From: Thermoplasmatota archaeon
GTDB taxonomy: Archaea; Thermoplasmatota; Thermoplasmata; Thermoplasmatales; Thermoplasmataceae
Assembly (NCBI GenBank): GCA_023379355.1
Contig: JAMCUD010000110.1
Span: 4,412 to 68,411, forward strand
Direction: 5' to 3'
DNA length: 64,000 bases
Positions 25,628 to 35,481 of the stretch are shown one piece after another. Each line of letters starts with the position of its first letter. Within the stretch, counting starts at the first letter, position 1. The position numbers and the translations under genes are program-made. Below the pieces are notes generated by a model. It ran no database searches. It saw nothing but the letters and a program-made list of their open reading frames with translations, and was not told where the DNA came from.

Positions 25628-26194
25628 ATGAAAATCTATGTGATAGATAACGGTGGGCAGTGGACCCACCGTGAATACAGGGTTCTGAAAGACCTTGGGG
25701 TAGACACAAAGATACTGCCAAACACATCAGAATCTTCCCATCTTAATGATGCAGACGGAATTGTTCTTTCCGGAGGAGCACCCAGTATTGTATCAGAGCT
25801 CCCGAAGCTAGGGAATATAAAGGCATACATTGAGGAGCATGAATTTCCAATTCTTGGGATATGTGTGGGTGCCCAGTTCATAGCACTTAACTTCGGAGGG
25901 GTTGTCGGACCTGGAGAACATCCAGAGTTCGGAAAGGCAACCGTGTCTTTTTCTTCAAGATCTCCTATTCTTGAGGGGGTTCCTGACATTATCACTGTCT
26001 GGGAAAATCATAATGATGAAGTGAAGAAACTACCAGATAACATGAGGATTCTGGGGTCATCACCTACTTGCCACATTCAGGCCTTCGAGCATCCGGAAAG
26101 GGCAATTTTCGCCTTTCAATTTCACCCTGAAGTCCAGAATACCCAGTTCGGAAACAGAATTTTTGAGAACTTTATAAAGATCTGCCAGACATAA
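25628..26194 (+). CDS. guaA: GMP synthase, glutamine amidotransferase subunit A
   Basis: 188 aa, a class I glutaminase alone, as in archaea where GMP synthase is two proteins. The nucleophile is in LGICVGAQFIA (GAQ instead of the common GHQ), and the His-Glu pair is in FQFHPEV. It releases ammonia for XMP amination by subunit B, encoded elsewhere. Begins 4 bp after tfb, so co-transcribed, and ends at a T8 terminator. Confidence 0.9.
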   Translation: MKIYVIDNGGQWTHREYRVLKDLGVDTKILPNTSESSHLNDADGIVLSGGAPSIVSELPKLGNIKAYIEEHEFPILGICVGAQFIALNFGGVVGPGEHPEFGKATVSFSSRSPILEGVPDIITVWENHNDEVKKLPDNMRILGSSPTCHIQAFEHPERAIFAFQFHPEVQNTQFGNRIFENFIKICQT

Positions 26195-26219
26195 TGACGC
26201 TCACCAATATTTCCCAAAC

Positions 26220-26227
26220 TTTTTTTT
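26220..26227 (+). terminator. T8 terminator after guaA
   Basis: Run of eight Ts, 26 bp beyond the stop codon of guaA. Confidence 0.55.
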
Positions 26228-26440
26228 GAATTGCTTTAAAACTCTTCCTAATACAAATCCCATGATGGTCTGCTTACAACTCAGAGTCTTTTATATCAGC
26301 ATGTCTACAACTACCATAGGCGATTGCCGATATATAATCGTGACCCTATCTAGCTTTGTTTTGCCGGAAGTTAATTCGTTATGTGTCGAAAGTTAGATTC
26401 GTAAAGTTTTTAAATAAGAGAAATAATAGGTCTTTTAGAG

Positions 26441-26539
26441 GTGAAAGAAAAATTGGAGAAAGAACATGAATGCAAGATGTGCGGAGCCAAACACGAATCA
26501 TCAGAGGAAGCAGTTCAGTGTGGCTGTGGATACGACTAA
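26441..26539 (+). CDS. 32-aa zinc-ribbon miniprotein
   Basis: GTG start 26441 with AGAGGTG at the start and a box A (TTTTTAAATA) about 30 bp upstream. The peptide has a lysine/glutamate-rich head and CKMC…CGCG (C11, C14, C27, C29), enough to fold round one zinc ion. Many archaea encode such rubredoxin-like mini ribbons. It is shorter than usual gene-calling limits. Role unknown; nucleic-acid or protein binding are possible. Confidence 0.55.
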   Translation: MKEKLEKEHECKMCGAKHESSEEAVQCGCGYD

Positions 26540-26625
26540 TCGAGCTGCATTCCGAACAATTTTGTATTACCCTGAATAATTAATTTATCAACAATCAAGT
26601 TAAGTACAATCGATATGGCCAATTC

Positions 26626-27546
26626 TTGAAATCTGTAACAGCCATAGCTTTCTCTTCATCAGCGAATCTCGGGCCGGGGTTTGATGTTCTATCACTTTGC
26701 CATGATTTCGGTCAAGACAGAGTAACTGTTTCATTATCGGAGAATAACAATAGAAAGGTCAGCATTGTTTCAATTAATACACCTAATGATGCCAGGAATA
26801 ATTCTGCCGGAAGGGCAGCACTTGAAATACTGTCATCCTTTGGCATCATTGACAGCATAACACTGGAAATTGAAAAGGGAATACCAGTTTCTGCAGGACT
26901 AGGTGGAAGCGGGTCGTCCGCGGCTGCAGCTGTGGCTGCTGTTTGTGAGTTATTCGACCTGAAAATGACAAATGAGGAGAAGATCAGAATTGCTGGAAAC
27001 GCTGAATCTTCCTCTGAAAATGGGAGGCACTATGACAATGTAGCGGCCTCTACTCTTGGTGGACTGGCGATTATAAACCCTGGAAAAAACCTTGTCTGCA
27101 GAACCCTGAAAGTACACGATTCCCTCCGCTTTGTGGTAGTCGCCCCTCAAATATCTGGAAACGAGGCAAAGACTGATAAAATGAGATCATTGATACCGTC
27201 ACAGATCTCCAGGGTAGACCACATCAAAAATACTTCGTCGCTGGCATTTCTCATTTCCGGATTGACCAGCGGGAAATCAGACCTGATAAGCACTGGAATG
27301 AATGACCACATTTTTGAGCCTTCAAGATCTGAGATTTACCCTTTTTTCTATCCGCTCAAGGAAGCTGCAATTAAATCTGGAGCCATTGGGGTGTGTCTTA
27401 GCGGGTCTGGACCTTCTATGCTTATTGTGTGCAGTGAAGACAGTTTAGAACCCCTGAAGAGAGAACTGCTGCGTTTTCCATTATTGAATGAACTGAAGTT
27501 TAATCTTAAAGAAGTCCATGTAAGAGGAGGTGCCTATGTTGTCTGA
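26626..27546 (+). CDS. thrB: Homoserine kinase
   Basis: 306 aa GHMP kinase. The N-terminal AfSSSANLGPGFDVL motif and phosphate loop GIPvSAGLGGSGSSAAAAvaA fit ThrB specifically. The TTG start at 26626 is the only start near the conserved N-terminus. Makes O-phosphohomoserine, the branch point to threonine and, in archaea, to cystathionine. Overlaps the trans-sulfuration gene by 11 bp, which supports the methionine route. Confidence 0.92.
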   Translation: MKSVTAIAFSSSANLGPGFDVLSLCHDFGQDRVTVSLSENNNRKVSIVSINTPNDARNNSAGRAALEILSSFGIIDSITLEIEKGIPVSAGLGGSGSSAAAAVAAVCELFDLKMTNEEKIRIAGNAESSSENGRHYDNVAASTLGGLAIINPGKNLVCRTLKVHDSLRFVVVAPQISGNEAKTDKMRSLIPSQISRVDHIKNTSSLAFLISGLTSGKSDLISTGMNDHIFEPSRSEIYPFFYPLKEAAIKSGAIGVCLSGSGPSMLIVCSEDSLEPLKRELLRFPLLNELKFNLKEVHVRGGAYVV

Positions 27547-28648
27547 CGATTCTGGATTCAGGGAAACAGTTGATCCACCGAGGTTCAGCCTCACATTCCC
27601 CATTTACCAGACCAGTGCTTTTAAGCTTCCAGAAGGGGACCATTACCGGTACGGCAGAGAAAAGAACCCTACTGTTGAGGAGCTGGAGAGGATCATATCT
27701 TTCTTTGAAGGAACTCCCGGCACAACATGCTTTTCCTCTGGAATGGGAGCCATTTCCACGACCTTGCTGACGCTGGTAGAGCCAGGGGGCAGTTTGGTCA
27801 TACCGCTTGATCTCTTTGCGCGTACAAGGGCGTTCACCCTGAATTTCCTGAAAAAATGGAATGTGGATGTTAAAGTCACAGGAATCGGGACAGATTCAAT
27901 ATTGAGTGCAATCAGTGAAGGGAGTGTTGTGCTTGTTGAGTCCATGTCAAACCCCATTCTCCGTTTATATGACCTTGAAAAGATAGCAAGGGCAGTCCAT
28001 GCCAAGAATGGTATACTGATATCTGACTCCACATTTGCTACTCCAGTAAACCTGAAAGGCTGTGCATTCGGATCGGATGTTTCAATTCATAGCCTTTCAA
28101 AATTCATAGGCGGGCACAATGACATAATAGGGGGGTCAGCAAGTGGAAATCAGGAGATCATATCAAGAATTGATCTATTCAGAAGGACCATAGGAACCAA
28201 TATGGACCCCAACACTGCTTTTCTTGCCATCAGGGGACTGAAGACACTTTCCTTGAGAATGGAAAGAATTAATTCAAGTGCAATGAAAATTGCCAGAAAA
28301 CTTGAGGAAGAAGGTATTTTTGATCATGTCATTTACCCTGGCCTTGAGTCCCATCCTGATCATCAGGTTGCTTCCAGAATGATGAATGCTTACGGAGGGG
28401 TGATTTCGTTCCACCTGAAGGAGAGAGGGGATAAGCCTCTTGAACGGCTCAAATCACTGAGCCTCATTGAACCCGCAAACACTTTGGGATCTGTTGGAAC
28501 AGTTATTTCCCATCCAATGACAATGTCCCACAGATCATTGAGTAAAATGGAGTTTAATGAACTTGGAATCGACGAATATTTCTTCCGGCTTTCTGTTGGA
28601 ACTGAAGATCCCGAACTGATATTGAAAGACCTCAGGAAAATGGCTTAA
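27536..28648 (+). CDS. Cystathionine gamma-synthase/lyase-type PLP enzyme
   Basis: 370 aa from ATG 27536, preceded by GGAGGTG at the right distance (GTG 27530 lies in that site). PLP lysine in SIHSLSKFIGGHnDIIGG; the substrate segments YRYGReKNPTV and CFSSGMGAI are typical of the Cys/Met metabolism family. With thrB overlapping upstream, gamma-synthase from phosphohomoserine and cysteine is the best guess; a lyase is possible. Somewhat shorter than the ~380-400 aa norm. Confidence 0.85.
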   Translation: MLSDDSGFRETVDPPRFSLTFPIYQTSAFKLPEGDHYRYGREKNPTVEELERIISFFEGTPGTTCFSSGMGAISTTLLTLVEPGGSLVIPLDLFARTRAFTLNFLKKWNVDVKVTGIGTDSILSAISEGSVVLVESMSNPILRLYDLEKIARAVHAKNGILISDSTFATPVNLKGCAFGSDVSIHSLSKFIGGHNDIIGGSASGNQEIISRIDLFRRTIGTNMDPNTAFLAIRGLKTLSLRMERINSSAMKIARKLEEEGIFDHVIYPGLESHPDHQVASRMMNAYGGVISFHLKERGDKPLERLKSLSLIEPANTLGSVGTVISHPMTMSHRSLSKMEFNELGIDEYFFRLSVGTEDPELILKDLRKMA

Positions 28649-28651
28649 AAG

Positions 28652-29161
28652 TCATTCCTGAACTATTTCGGTCCTTATGGGGTTTTCTATGGCGAAGAGA
28701 GATGGACAGTGTTTTCTGGCTTCCTTGATCTGTTGGCCTATCTCTCTGTCTGCGTTGACCTTCAGGGTGATATCCTTGACAATTGGATTGCTTGACTCCG
28801 TAACAACAGGACCCAGGTCATAATTGATGACACCTGTTACTTCTAGTTTTTCCAGCTTTATTCCGGAGAGTGCACACTGATTTGCCAGTGTAGTCGCATA
28901 GCAGGAGACAAGACCAAAAAGAAGATAGGTCAGTGGGGTCGGATTGACCCCGGTTCCTCCCAGAGCGGGTGGTTCATCTGTCTGGAATGTGAATCTCGAA
29001 ACCGAAGATGAAACCGTCGCCTCGAATTCAGGGCTTCCGTTCAGTGTGAGTCTCCCCTTAATGGTTTTCTGAGTTGGAAATGAATTGTTCTGGCTTCTTG
29101 CCTTTTTTTCAGTTTCCTTGAGCAGGTTCAGGTGCACGTTGTTAACTAAATCCTCTGGCAT
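28652..29161 (-). CDS. OsmC-family protein
   Basis: 169 aa. The two redox cysteines of OsmC/Ohr proteins are present: one in LFGLVSCYATTLA, the other in KHCPSLFAI. These proteins reduce organic hydroperoxides via a thiol pair. The N-terminal 40 residues are polar and variable. The gene is convergent with the trans-sulfuration gene, 3 bp between stop codons. Confidence 0.85.
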   Translation of the reverse strand: MPEDLVNNVHLNLLKETEKKARSQNNSFPTQKTIKGRLTLNGSPEFEATVSSSVSRFTFQTDEPPALGGTGVNPTPLTYLLFGLVSCYATTLANQCALSGIKLEKLEVTGVINYDLGPVVTESSNPIVKDITLKVNADREIGQQIKEARKHCPSLFAIENPIRTEIVQE

Positions 29162-29218
29162 TATTCAGAATCTGATCATCATAATTAAAATTGACACATC
29201 TGAAAATACAGTGTCAGA

Positions 29219-30505
29219 TCATTCTGCGATCACATCACTGACTTTATCCGAATGGGAGGTCCATGTTTCTCTTGATATAAGAACACCGCCCACCAGAACA
29301 ATTGTAAGAGCAAATATACTGACAGCCCATGGAGTGACAGAAAAGGTGGAGGACAGTTCAAACGCTGAAATTATAGAAGGCGCAAATCCTCCTATTATAG
29401 CACCGAGATTATAGGTAAACCCGATGGCAGTGGATCTGTAAGTCTTGCTGAATGTCTCAGCAAGGAATGTAGGGAGGGAAGCAAATACCATGGCCTCTAT
29501 GAACGCCTGAAATCCGTAACCGAGAACAATGTGTGTGCCCGAAGTGGAATAACCAAGCAGAAGTAGGGGATAGAACAGAGCAAGGAATAGAATACTGTAA
29601 AACAGCATTGAAAACCTCCTGGCCTGAAATTTCAGGGAAAGTATGCCGCCAATCCAGACCCCAAACAGGGAGATCAGGTTTATGAGAGCTACATAGAGCC
29701 CGATGCTTGAGTCACTGATGTGCTGATAGTGCATTACCGTAGGGTAATATGAAAGAGTTGCGGAATTTATGAAAAGAAGACCGGCTGTTATTATGACTGC
29801 AATTGCCAGTGCCCTCGGGGATTTTCTGAAAAGATCCATCATTGGATGCTTCACGACCTTCTTCTCCCTCACCATCTGGTTGAAAACATCAGTGTCTTTT
29901 GTTCCGAAACGTGTTATGATTGCAAAAATTCCTGGAATTATGGCACTGTAGAAGAGGTATCTCCAGTCAGTCTTATTGAAAAGGGTCTGGCCAAAGTGGA
30001 TGCTAAGGGCAGCATATACCAGAGAAACCACGAAGTAGCCGACTCCAAAGCCACTCTGAACGAAAGCTCCCACAAAATTCCTCTTCTCTGGTGGCGCACT
30101 TTCTGAGGCGAGAGCTGCTCCTCCCCCATATTCTGCTCCTGCAAAAAGACCTACGAAGAATAGAATTGTGTACATCACAACCGGGGCAAGGTATCCAACC
30201 TGGGCAAATGTTGGAACAAACCCCACACTGAAACCAAATATTGAGAACCCGAACACCGTTATTGTGAGCATTCTCTTTCTGCCCAGTCTGTCGCCGATGT
30301 AGTTGCCGAATATGAGTGACCCGATTATGCGTGATAGTGAGGTAACTGCAACTCCGAGGAAGGCAGCAACAAGTGCATATCTCGTAGGGCCGAATATGAT
30401 TGGGGCAATGGTGAAAGCAACCAGCGAATATGAGATAGATACGTATCCATCCATAAGCCACCCTGACCATGCTGCAAGTATGCGTTTCCATTGGTTCCCG
30501 TCCAT
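29219..30505 (-). CDS. MFS transporter, metabolite:H+ symporter type
   Basis: 428 aa from ATG 30505, placed ~27 bp after a CATTTAAATC box A, so leaderless (GTG 30520 is the alternative). Helix 1 begins SGWLMDGYvSISYSL. The loop 2-3 motif is GNYIGDRLGRKRML and helix 4-5 region FVGLFAGAEYGGGAALasE is typical of the sugar/metabolite symporter branch. Substrate unknown. Divergent from the nuclease-helicase gene. Confidence 0.85.
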   Translation of the reverse strand: MDGNQWKRILAAWSGWLMDGYVSISYSLVAFTIAPIIFGPTRYALVAAFLGVAVTSLSRIIGSLIFGNYIGDRLGRKRMLTITVFGFSIFGFSVGFVPTFAQVGYLAPVVMYTILFFVGLFAGAEYGGGAALASESAPPEKRNFVGAFVQSGFGVGYFVVSLVYAALSIHFGQTLFNKTDWRYLFYSAIIPGIFAIITRFGTKDTDVFNQMVREKKVVKHPMMDLFRKSPRALAIAVIITAGLLFINSATLSYYPTVMHYQHISDSSIGLYVALINLISLFGVWIGGILSLKFQARRFSMLFYSILFLALFYPLLLLGYSTSGTHIVLGYGFQAFIEAMVFASLPTFLAETFSKTYRSTAIGFTYNLGAIIGGFAPSIISAFELSSTFSVTPWAVSIFALTIVLVGGVLISRETWTSHSDKVSDVIAE

Positions 30506-30727
30506 GCCGACTAATTTCACTCAATGGTGATTTAAATGAGTGATATTTATATTCCGGTCTTGAAGAGAATCGGACAAATTATGACCTTTTATTCAGGAAC
30601 CCTTGATCTGGGGGAATATTATGAACAAGACCTTCTGTATTCCAATATTAAGGACAATATAATAGACCCAAGATCCACTTTACAGAATCTCGCTAGACCG
30701 AAAAAATTATTACAGATTCAATTTTAA

Positions 30728-32524
30728 TTGACCGTGAACCTTCCTGTCCTTCTCAATAATTACCGGAATCCAGAAAATGCCGTGGGAGACCTGATTGAAG
30801 CCTATATGACATCGCTGAATGAAAAGCCTGACCATTCACAGGTAAGTGTTTGGAAATCACTCACTGGGGAGATCATAGAAATTGCCGATGGCTTTCCTTC
30901 CTTTGCAGAGTTCCCAATTTTCAATCTTGAAAGGGCAGATTACCTGGTCCTGGACACCGATAGAGGTTTAATAATTGAGGCGAAGGGATGGAAGAAGGTA
31001 GAACAGATTAATGAACGCATCGTGAGGGCAGATGGAAACGTGCGTCTGGACCCATCCTATCAGCTTAATAATTATGTTTCAAAGTTCAATTATTTTCATT
31101 CCAGCGGCAGGCATATCAAATACACAGGATTGCTTTTCCTTTACAACAACAGAACCTACATTCCCCAGGACTGCAAAATAGCACACACCATGGAGGAACT
31201 AAGGTCCATGATACAGGATCTCAAATTTCCCGGTAATAAGGAAATAACTGACATGGTTCTTAATGGCGGGTTCCATGTCTCTCAGGACCTCATAGATCTT
31301 ATCAGCTCGAACAGAGAGGATATAATGGAAAACGCCTCGAAAACTCTCCTCGGCCGTGGATATGGACTCTCTGAGAATCAGGCTCTCTTGGTCAATGAGG
31401 TTCTGAATGCCCTTGAGACAGGGGAAAAGAGAACTTTCCTCGTGAAAGGTAACAGCGGTTCAGGGAAAACCCTTGTAGCCATCGAACTTCTTCTTGAGGC
31501 ATTTGTGAAGAAATACAAAGTCTTCCTTGCCTATAGAAACAACCGTCTCCTCAATACCCTCAAACAGACACTGGAAATCAGAGGTGGTAAATACAACCTA
31601 GCTCCGAGCATATTGTTCTATTCAACGGGATTCAACAATGGAATCGGAGAGGAAAAATTCTCTTCGGAACTATATGGCAAGATAGATCTGGTAATTTACG
31701 ATGAAGCCCAGAGGATGACGGAATCTGTGATCAGAAAGACACAGGAGAGGTCTACAGTGAAGGTTTACTTTTACGATGATAACCAGATATTGATAGGAGA
31801 TGAGGCAGGAACCGAGGAAAACTTCCTAAAATTGACAAATGAGAGAAGGGTTTATGAATTTCCCTCTGTTTTTCGCCTATCCAGAAATTACCTGAGGTTC
31901 GTAAATAATCTCCTATGGGAATCAGAGGTCCCTTCTTCTTCTGATTACAGAATAAGGATATTTGATAATATCTCCGAAATGTTTGATGACCTCAGAAGTA
32001 TTTATTCAGGTGGCAACAAGATAGCATTGATGTGTGCCTTCACGGAATCCAGGGGAGATCTGAAAAATCCAAACAGCGCAGATAATAGAAGAATCGGATC
32101 ACCACTTCCTTCTGGGCTAGATATTTACAAGGGAACCGGACTGGATGTCTACTGGCTGATGGACCCAAAGACAGAATATCCTGCTTACTGGTCAGGCAGA
32201 ATGAATCCCCTTGAGAGATGCGCAAGCGTATACGGAAGTCAAGGTTTTGAAACACAGTTCGCTGGTTTGGTCTGGGGAAGAGACATGATCTGGAGAAATG
32301 GATGGCTTGTGAACGAAAGTCCAATTACGGATAACATCGGCTACAATTACTCTCTGAAGAGGCTATCCAAAAAGGAACCAGGCAAAGCATTGAAACTGCT
32401 TAAGAACAGGTATTACATTATGCTTACCAGAGGGATAAGAGGCATTGATCTTTTCTTTGAGGATCAGGAAACCGGGGAACATGTAAAATCAGTCCTCGAA
32501 GAGAATTCCATGCCATACCGGTGA
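30728..32524 (+). CDS. Nuclease-helicase fusion with DUF2075 motor
   Basis: 598 aa. The N-terminal ~190 residues carry a PD-(D/E)xK-like core: D71 (rADYLVLD) and E84-x-K86 (lIIEAKGW), as in NERD/restriction-type nucleases. From ~215 an SF1-type helicase follows: Walker A GNSGSGKT (241-248), Walker B VIYDEAQ (322-328), SVYGSQGFE near 510 and a YIMLTRGirG arginine-finger motif near 560. This is the DUF2075 (COG3410) family, role unproven. TTG start 30728 fits a leaderless mRNA from an AAAAAATTATT box. Next to a tRNA-Gly 3' end, typical for acquired defence genes. Confidence 0.75.
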   Translation: MTVNLPVLLNNYRNPENAVGDLIEAYMTSLNEKPDHSQVSVWKSLTGEIIEIADGFPSFAEFPIFNLERADYLVLDTDRGLIIEAKGWKKVEQINERIVRADGNVRLDPSYQLNNYVSKFNYFHSSGRHIKYTGLLFLYNNRTYIPQDCKIAHTMEELRSMIQDLKFPGNKEITDMVLNGGFHVSQDLIDLISSNREDIMENASKTLLGRGYGLSENQALLVNEVLNALETGEKRTFLVKGNSGSGKTLVAIELLLEAFVKKYKVFLAYRNNRLLNTLKQTLEIRGGKYNLAPSILFYSTGFNNGIGEEKFSSELYGKIDLVIYDEAQRMTESVIRKTQERSTVKVYFYDDNQILIGDEAGTEENFLKLTNERRVYEFPSVFRLSRNYLRFVNNLLWESEVPSSSDYRIRIFDNISEMFDDLRSIYSGGNKIALMCAFTESRGDLKNPNSADNRRIGSPLPSGLDIYKGTGLDVYWLMDPKTEYPAYWSGRMNPLERCASVYGSQGFETQFAGLVWGRDMIWRNGWLVNESPITDNIGYNYSLKRLSKKEPGKALKLLKNRYYIMLTRGIRGIDLFFEDQETGEHVKSVLEENSMPYR

Positions 32525-32597
32525 CCCCGATAAATGGAATTAATCCGGAAGATCATGGAGTTGACTGGAATCTAAACCGCTGGATCGAAATAATATA

Positions 32598-32669
32598 TGC
32601 GGGTGCCGGGATTTGAACCCGGGTCATAGGCTTGGGAAGCCCATGTGATAACCCCTACACTACACCCGC
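32598..32669 (-). tRNA. tRNA-Gly (anticodon CCC)
   Basis: Minus strand cloverleaf: acceptor GCGGGTG/CACCCGC with discriminator A, anticodon stem TGGGC/GCCTA around TTCCCAA (anticodon CCC), T-stem CCGGG/CCCGG with loop TTCAAAT. CCA is not encoded. Its 3' end faces the nuclease-helicase gene 74 bp away. Confidence 0.95.
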
Positions 32670-32718
32670 CCAAAAACCTCTGGCTAATTTCTGTTGACCC
32701 TAAAAAATTTTGGTTGGT

Positions 32719-33969
32719 TTAGTACCAACCTCTCAGTTTCATCGCGTCAGCAACTCTCTTGACTGAGACCACATATGCGCCAGTTCTGTTGTCTACATTG
32801 TATTTCTTGGCTGCGTTGAGCACATCATGTGTAGCCTCTGTCATCTTTCTCTGGAGTTTCTCATAGACCTCTGCTTCCGTCCAATAATATCCTCCAACAT
32901 TCTGAACCCATTCGAAATATGAAACTGTCACTCCCCCTGCGTTAGCAAGGAAATCAGGCAGAACCATTACTTTCTTCTTGTGAAGGATTTCGTCCGCCTC
33001 GGGAGTTGTTGGACCATTTGCCAGTTCGAGAACAACCTTTGCCTTGATTTTGTCTGCGTTATCTCCCCTTATCTGATTCTCAATAGCGGCAGGAATCAGG
33101 ACATCAACAGGTAGCTCAAGGAGATCTTCGTTGGAGATGTTCTTTGCACCAGGGAAATTCTGGACGGTGCCAGTCTTCTTCTTGTGATCCATAACCTTTT
33201 CGAAATCTAGCCCGCCTTCCAGGTAAATACCGCCCTTCGTATCTGATACTGCGACCACCTTTGAGTTAAACAGCTCTCTGGCCAGCTTCAGTGCAAACTG
33301 ACCGGCGTTTCCAAAGCCCTGAATTGCAATTTTCGCCTTTGACAGATCAAGACCTATGGTCTTTGCAGCTTCTCCAAGGACATACATTCCTCCTCGTGCA
33401 GTGGCATCTCCCCTTCCCAGTGATCCGCCATTCTCAAGTGGCTTGCCGGTTATAACCCCCGGGGCTGAATGCCTGGCTATCTTCTCGTATTCATCCATCA
33501 TCCAGGCCATTATCTGCGGTGTAGTGTAAACATCAGGTGCCGGGACATCTATCTCCGGCCCTATGAAGTCATATGCTGCCCGGACGTATGCCCTGCTCAA
33601 TCTCTCGAGTTCTGATTGGCTCATGGTCTTCGGATCGCATATTACTCCTCCCTTTCCTCCTCCGAGTGGAAGGTTCGTTATGGCTGTTTTCCAGGTCATC
33701 CAGGCTGAAAGTGCCTTGACCGTGGACAGGGTCTCCTCTGGGTGGAATCTTATCCCTCCCTTTGCAGGTCCCCTTGCATTGTTATATCTTACTCTGAATC
33801 CAGTAAAGACTTTGGTAGTTCCATTGTCCATTTTCACTGGGAGGCTGAACTGAAAAATATTCATTGGACTACTCAGCAACTCCAGTGCCTCTTTGTCTAG
33901 TTTCATTACTTCTGCAGCCTTATGCAGCTGTTTCAGTGCTATTTCAAATGGGTCTAGGTTTTCTGACAT
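32719..33969 (-). CDS. gdhA: Glutamate dehydrogenase
   Basis: 416 aa from ATG 33969 (AGGT eleven nt upstream); a longer frame to 34017 adds a hydrophobic leader not seen in the family. Glu/Leu dehydrogenase signatures: [14 protein letters not shown] with catalytic lysine, then PAPDVYT, and the Rossmann motif [11 protein letters not shown]. It links 2-oxoglutarate and ammonia to glutamate, reversibly, using NAD(P)H. Own transcription unit. Confidence 0.95.
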   Translation of the reverse strand: MSENLDPFEIALKQLHKAAEVMKLDKEALELLSSPMNIFQFSLPVKMDNGTTKVFTGFRVRYNNARGPAKGGIRFHPEETLSTVKALSAWMTWKTAITNLPLGGGKGGVICDPKTMSQSELERLSRAYVRAAYDFIGPEIDVPAPDVYTTPQIMAWMMDEYEKIARHSAPGVITGKPLENGGSLGRGDATARGGMYVLGEAAKTIGLDLSKAKIAIQGFGNAGQFALKLARELFNSKVVAVSDTKGGIYLEGGLDFEKVMDHKKKTGTVQNFPGAKNISNEDLLELPVDVLIPAAIENQIRGDNADKIKAKVVLELANGPTTPEADEILHKKKVMVLPDFLANAGGVTVSYFEWVQNVGGYYWTEAEVYEKLQRKMTEATHDVLNAAKKYNVDNRTGAYVVSVKRVADAMKLRGWY

Positions 33970-34096
33970 ATTTTCTACCTTCTGTCCCATAGGGACTATA
34001 GGTAATAGCAACAGCATAGATTAACTTTCTATGAGATATTTTAGCACGGATTTCCAATAGGTAAAAATAATAAAATGGTAAGGCTATGAAAATTGC

Positions 34097-34735
34097 ATGA
34101 AAACAAATCAGAAAAGTGACAGTAACGGGCATGAAGTCTCAGCCTCAAGGAAACTTGTCATATTGGGCGCTATAGGGCCACTGCTCGCTCTTATCCTTCT
34201 TTCCACAGATATCGCCATTTCTCCATGGTTTACATGGTCCAAGAGTGCACTTTCTGACCTCGGTATACATCAGTACTCCATTCTCTTTAATGGAGGTATC
34301 TTCATTGAGGGGTTGCTAAACATAGGATTCATTTATGGGCTTTACCGGTACTTCAGACTTGGCAGGGTGAATGCTGTGGTTCTTGTAATTGCTGGCATTA
34401 GTCTTTCATTTGTTGGGATTTTTAATGAGCATTTTGCCGGGATACATATAACTCTGGCCCTTGTTTACTTTATCCTCTTTCCTCTTGGGATAATAGGATT
34501 TTCCATATCCTCCTCAATAAAAGGTATGGGTGAAAGGGGAATGGGAGTAATTCTTGCAATAGTTGGTCTGGCGTTCATTGCTGTGGGAATACTTGAAGAC
34601 TTTTCCCTGGTCAGAACAGCCCTTGGTCTGGGGTTCTATGAACTGGTAGAAGCCCTATGCCTGATTGTATGGTCAGTGGAGGTTTCATTGCGGAGAGTCA
34701 TCCGTGCTGGCGATTTAGTGGCACTGAAGCAATGA
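34097..34735 (+). CDS. DUF998 family membrane protein
   Basis: 212 aa with six predicted helices after a polar 16-residue head. The first periplasmic-side loop (sPWFTWSKSALSDLGIHqYS) matches DUF998, as in the protein at 21144, although overall similarity between them is low. Function unknown. Confidence 0.7.
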   Translation: MKTNQKSDSNGHEVSASRKLVILGAIGPLLALILLSTDIAISPWFTWSKSALSDLGIHQYSILFNGGIFIEGLLNIGFIYGLYRYFRLGRVNAVVLVIAGISLSFVGIFNEHFAGIHITLALVYFILFPLGIIGFSISSSIKGMGERGMGVILAIVGLAFIAVGILEDFSLVRTALGLGFYELVEALCLIVWSVEVSLRRVIRAGDLVALKQ

Positions 34736-34766
34736 TATGAACTCATTATAGAATCTGGGGCGAACA

Positions 34767-34776
34767 CATATAAATT
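34767..34776 (+). promoter_or_regulatory. TATA box of the methionine-salvage operon
   Basis: CATATAAATT centred 26 bp before ATG 34798, implying leaderless mtnB mRNA. Confidence 0.55.
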
Positions 34777-34797
34777 AGCTGCCATTACAGCAGATAG

Positions 34798-35451
34798 ATG
34801 GAGAAAGAGACAAAAGCCAGATCCGTTGAAACGTTCGGTTCCGCGATCAATAAGCTCGTCGACTGCGGCAGATATTTTCACTCCAAAGGCTGGTTGTATG
34901 CAACCAGCGGAAACCTCAGTGCCGTTGTGGACCAGGATAACCTTTCCCTGGCAATCACCAGGAGCGGGGCAGACAAAGGAAACCTCTCCTCCGATGACAT
35001 CCTGCTGATCGACTCTAAAATGGCGGTTCTCAGTGGAACTGGAATTCCTTCCAGCGAAACATTGCTTCATCTGACCGCTGTTGACATAATGAGCGCGGGT
35101 GCAGTTTTCCATACGCATTCAGTCTGGGCAACTATTCTTTCGGACACATACTCTGAAACTGGATGGATAGAGTTGACCGGCTATGAAATGCTCAAGGCGC
35201 TTAAGGATGTCTCGACCCATGAACATCGCGAACGCATACCAATCTTTGAAAATTCCCAGGATATGAAAATGCTTTCAAAAGAGGTCAGGAAAACCATGCT
35301 GGAAAACCAGGGAATTCATTCATTCCTTCTTAGAGGGCATGGGCTATATTCATGGGGAGAGAACATAAGCGAGGCCAGAAAAACTGTTGAAGCACTGGAA
35401 TTTCTACTTGAAGCTAAGGGTAGAATCATGCAGTTTAAGAATATAAAGTAA
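34798..35451 (+). CDS. mtnB: Methylthioribulose-1-phosphate dehydratase
   Basis: 217 aa class II aldolase fold. The zinc histidines lie in vFHTHSVwATiLS and a late RGHGLYSWGEnisEA; WLYATSGNLSavvD is the substrate loop of MtnB. Converts methylthioribulose-1-P to the diketone in the methylthioadenosine salvage pathway. The next two genes encode the following pathway steps, which fixes the assignment within the aldolase family. Confidence 0.88.
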   Translation: MEKETKARSVETFGSAINKLVDCGRYFHSKGWLYATSGNLSAVVDQDNLSLAITRSGADKGNLSSDDILLIDSKMAVLSGTGIPSSETLLHLTAVDIMSAGAVFHTHSVWATILSDTYSETGWIELTGYEMLKALKDVSTHEHRERIPIFENSQDMKMLSKEVRKTMLENQGIHSFLLRGHGLYSWGENISEARKTVEALEFLLEAKGRIMQFKNIK

Positions 35452-35481
35452 TATCAGATAAAAAATTCAGGTGAACAAAGG

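Noticed and set aside
30536..30727. 63-codon frame ahead of the nuclease-helicase
   Set aside because: Its ATG lies in the promoter of the divergent MFS gene, no family resemblance, and the box A for the helicase gene falls within its 3' end.
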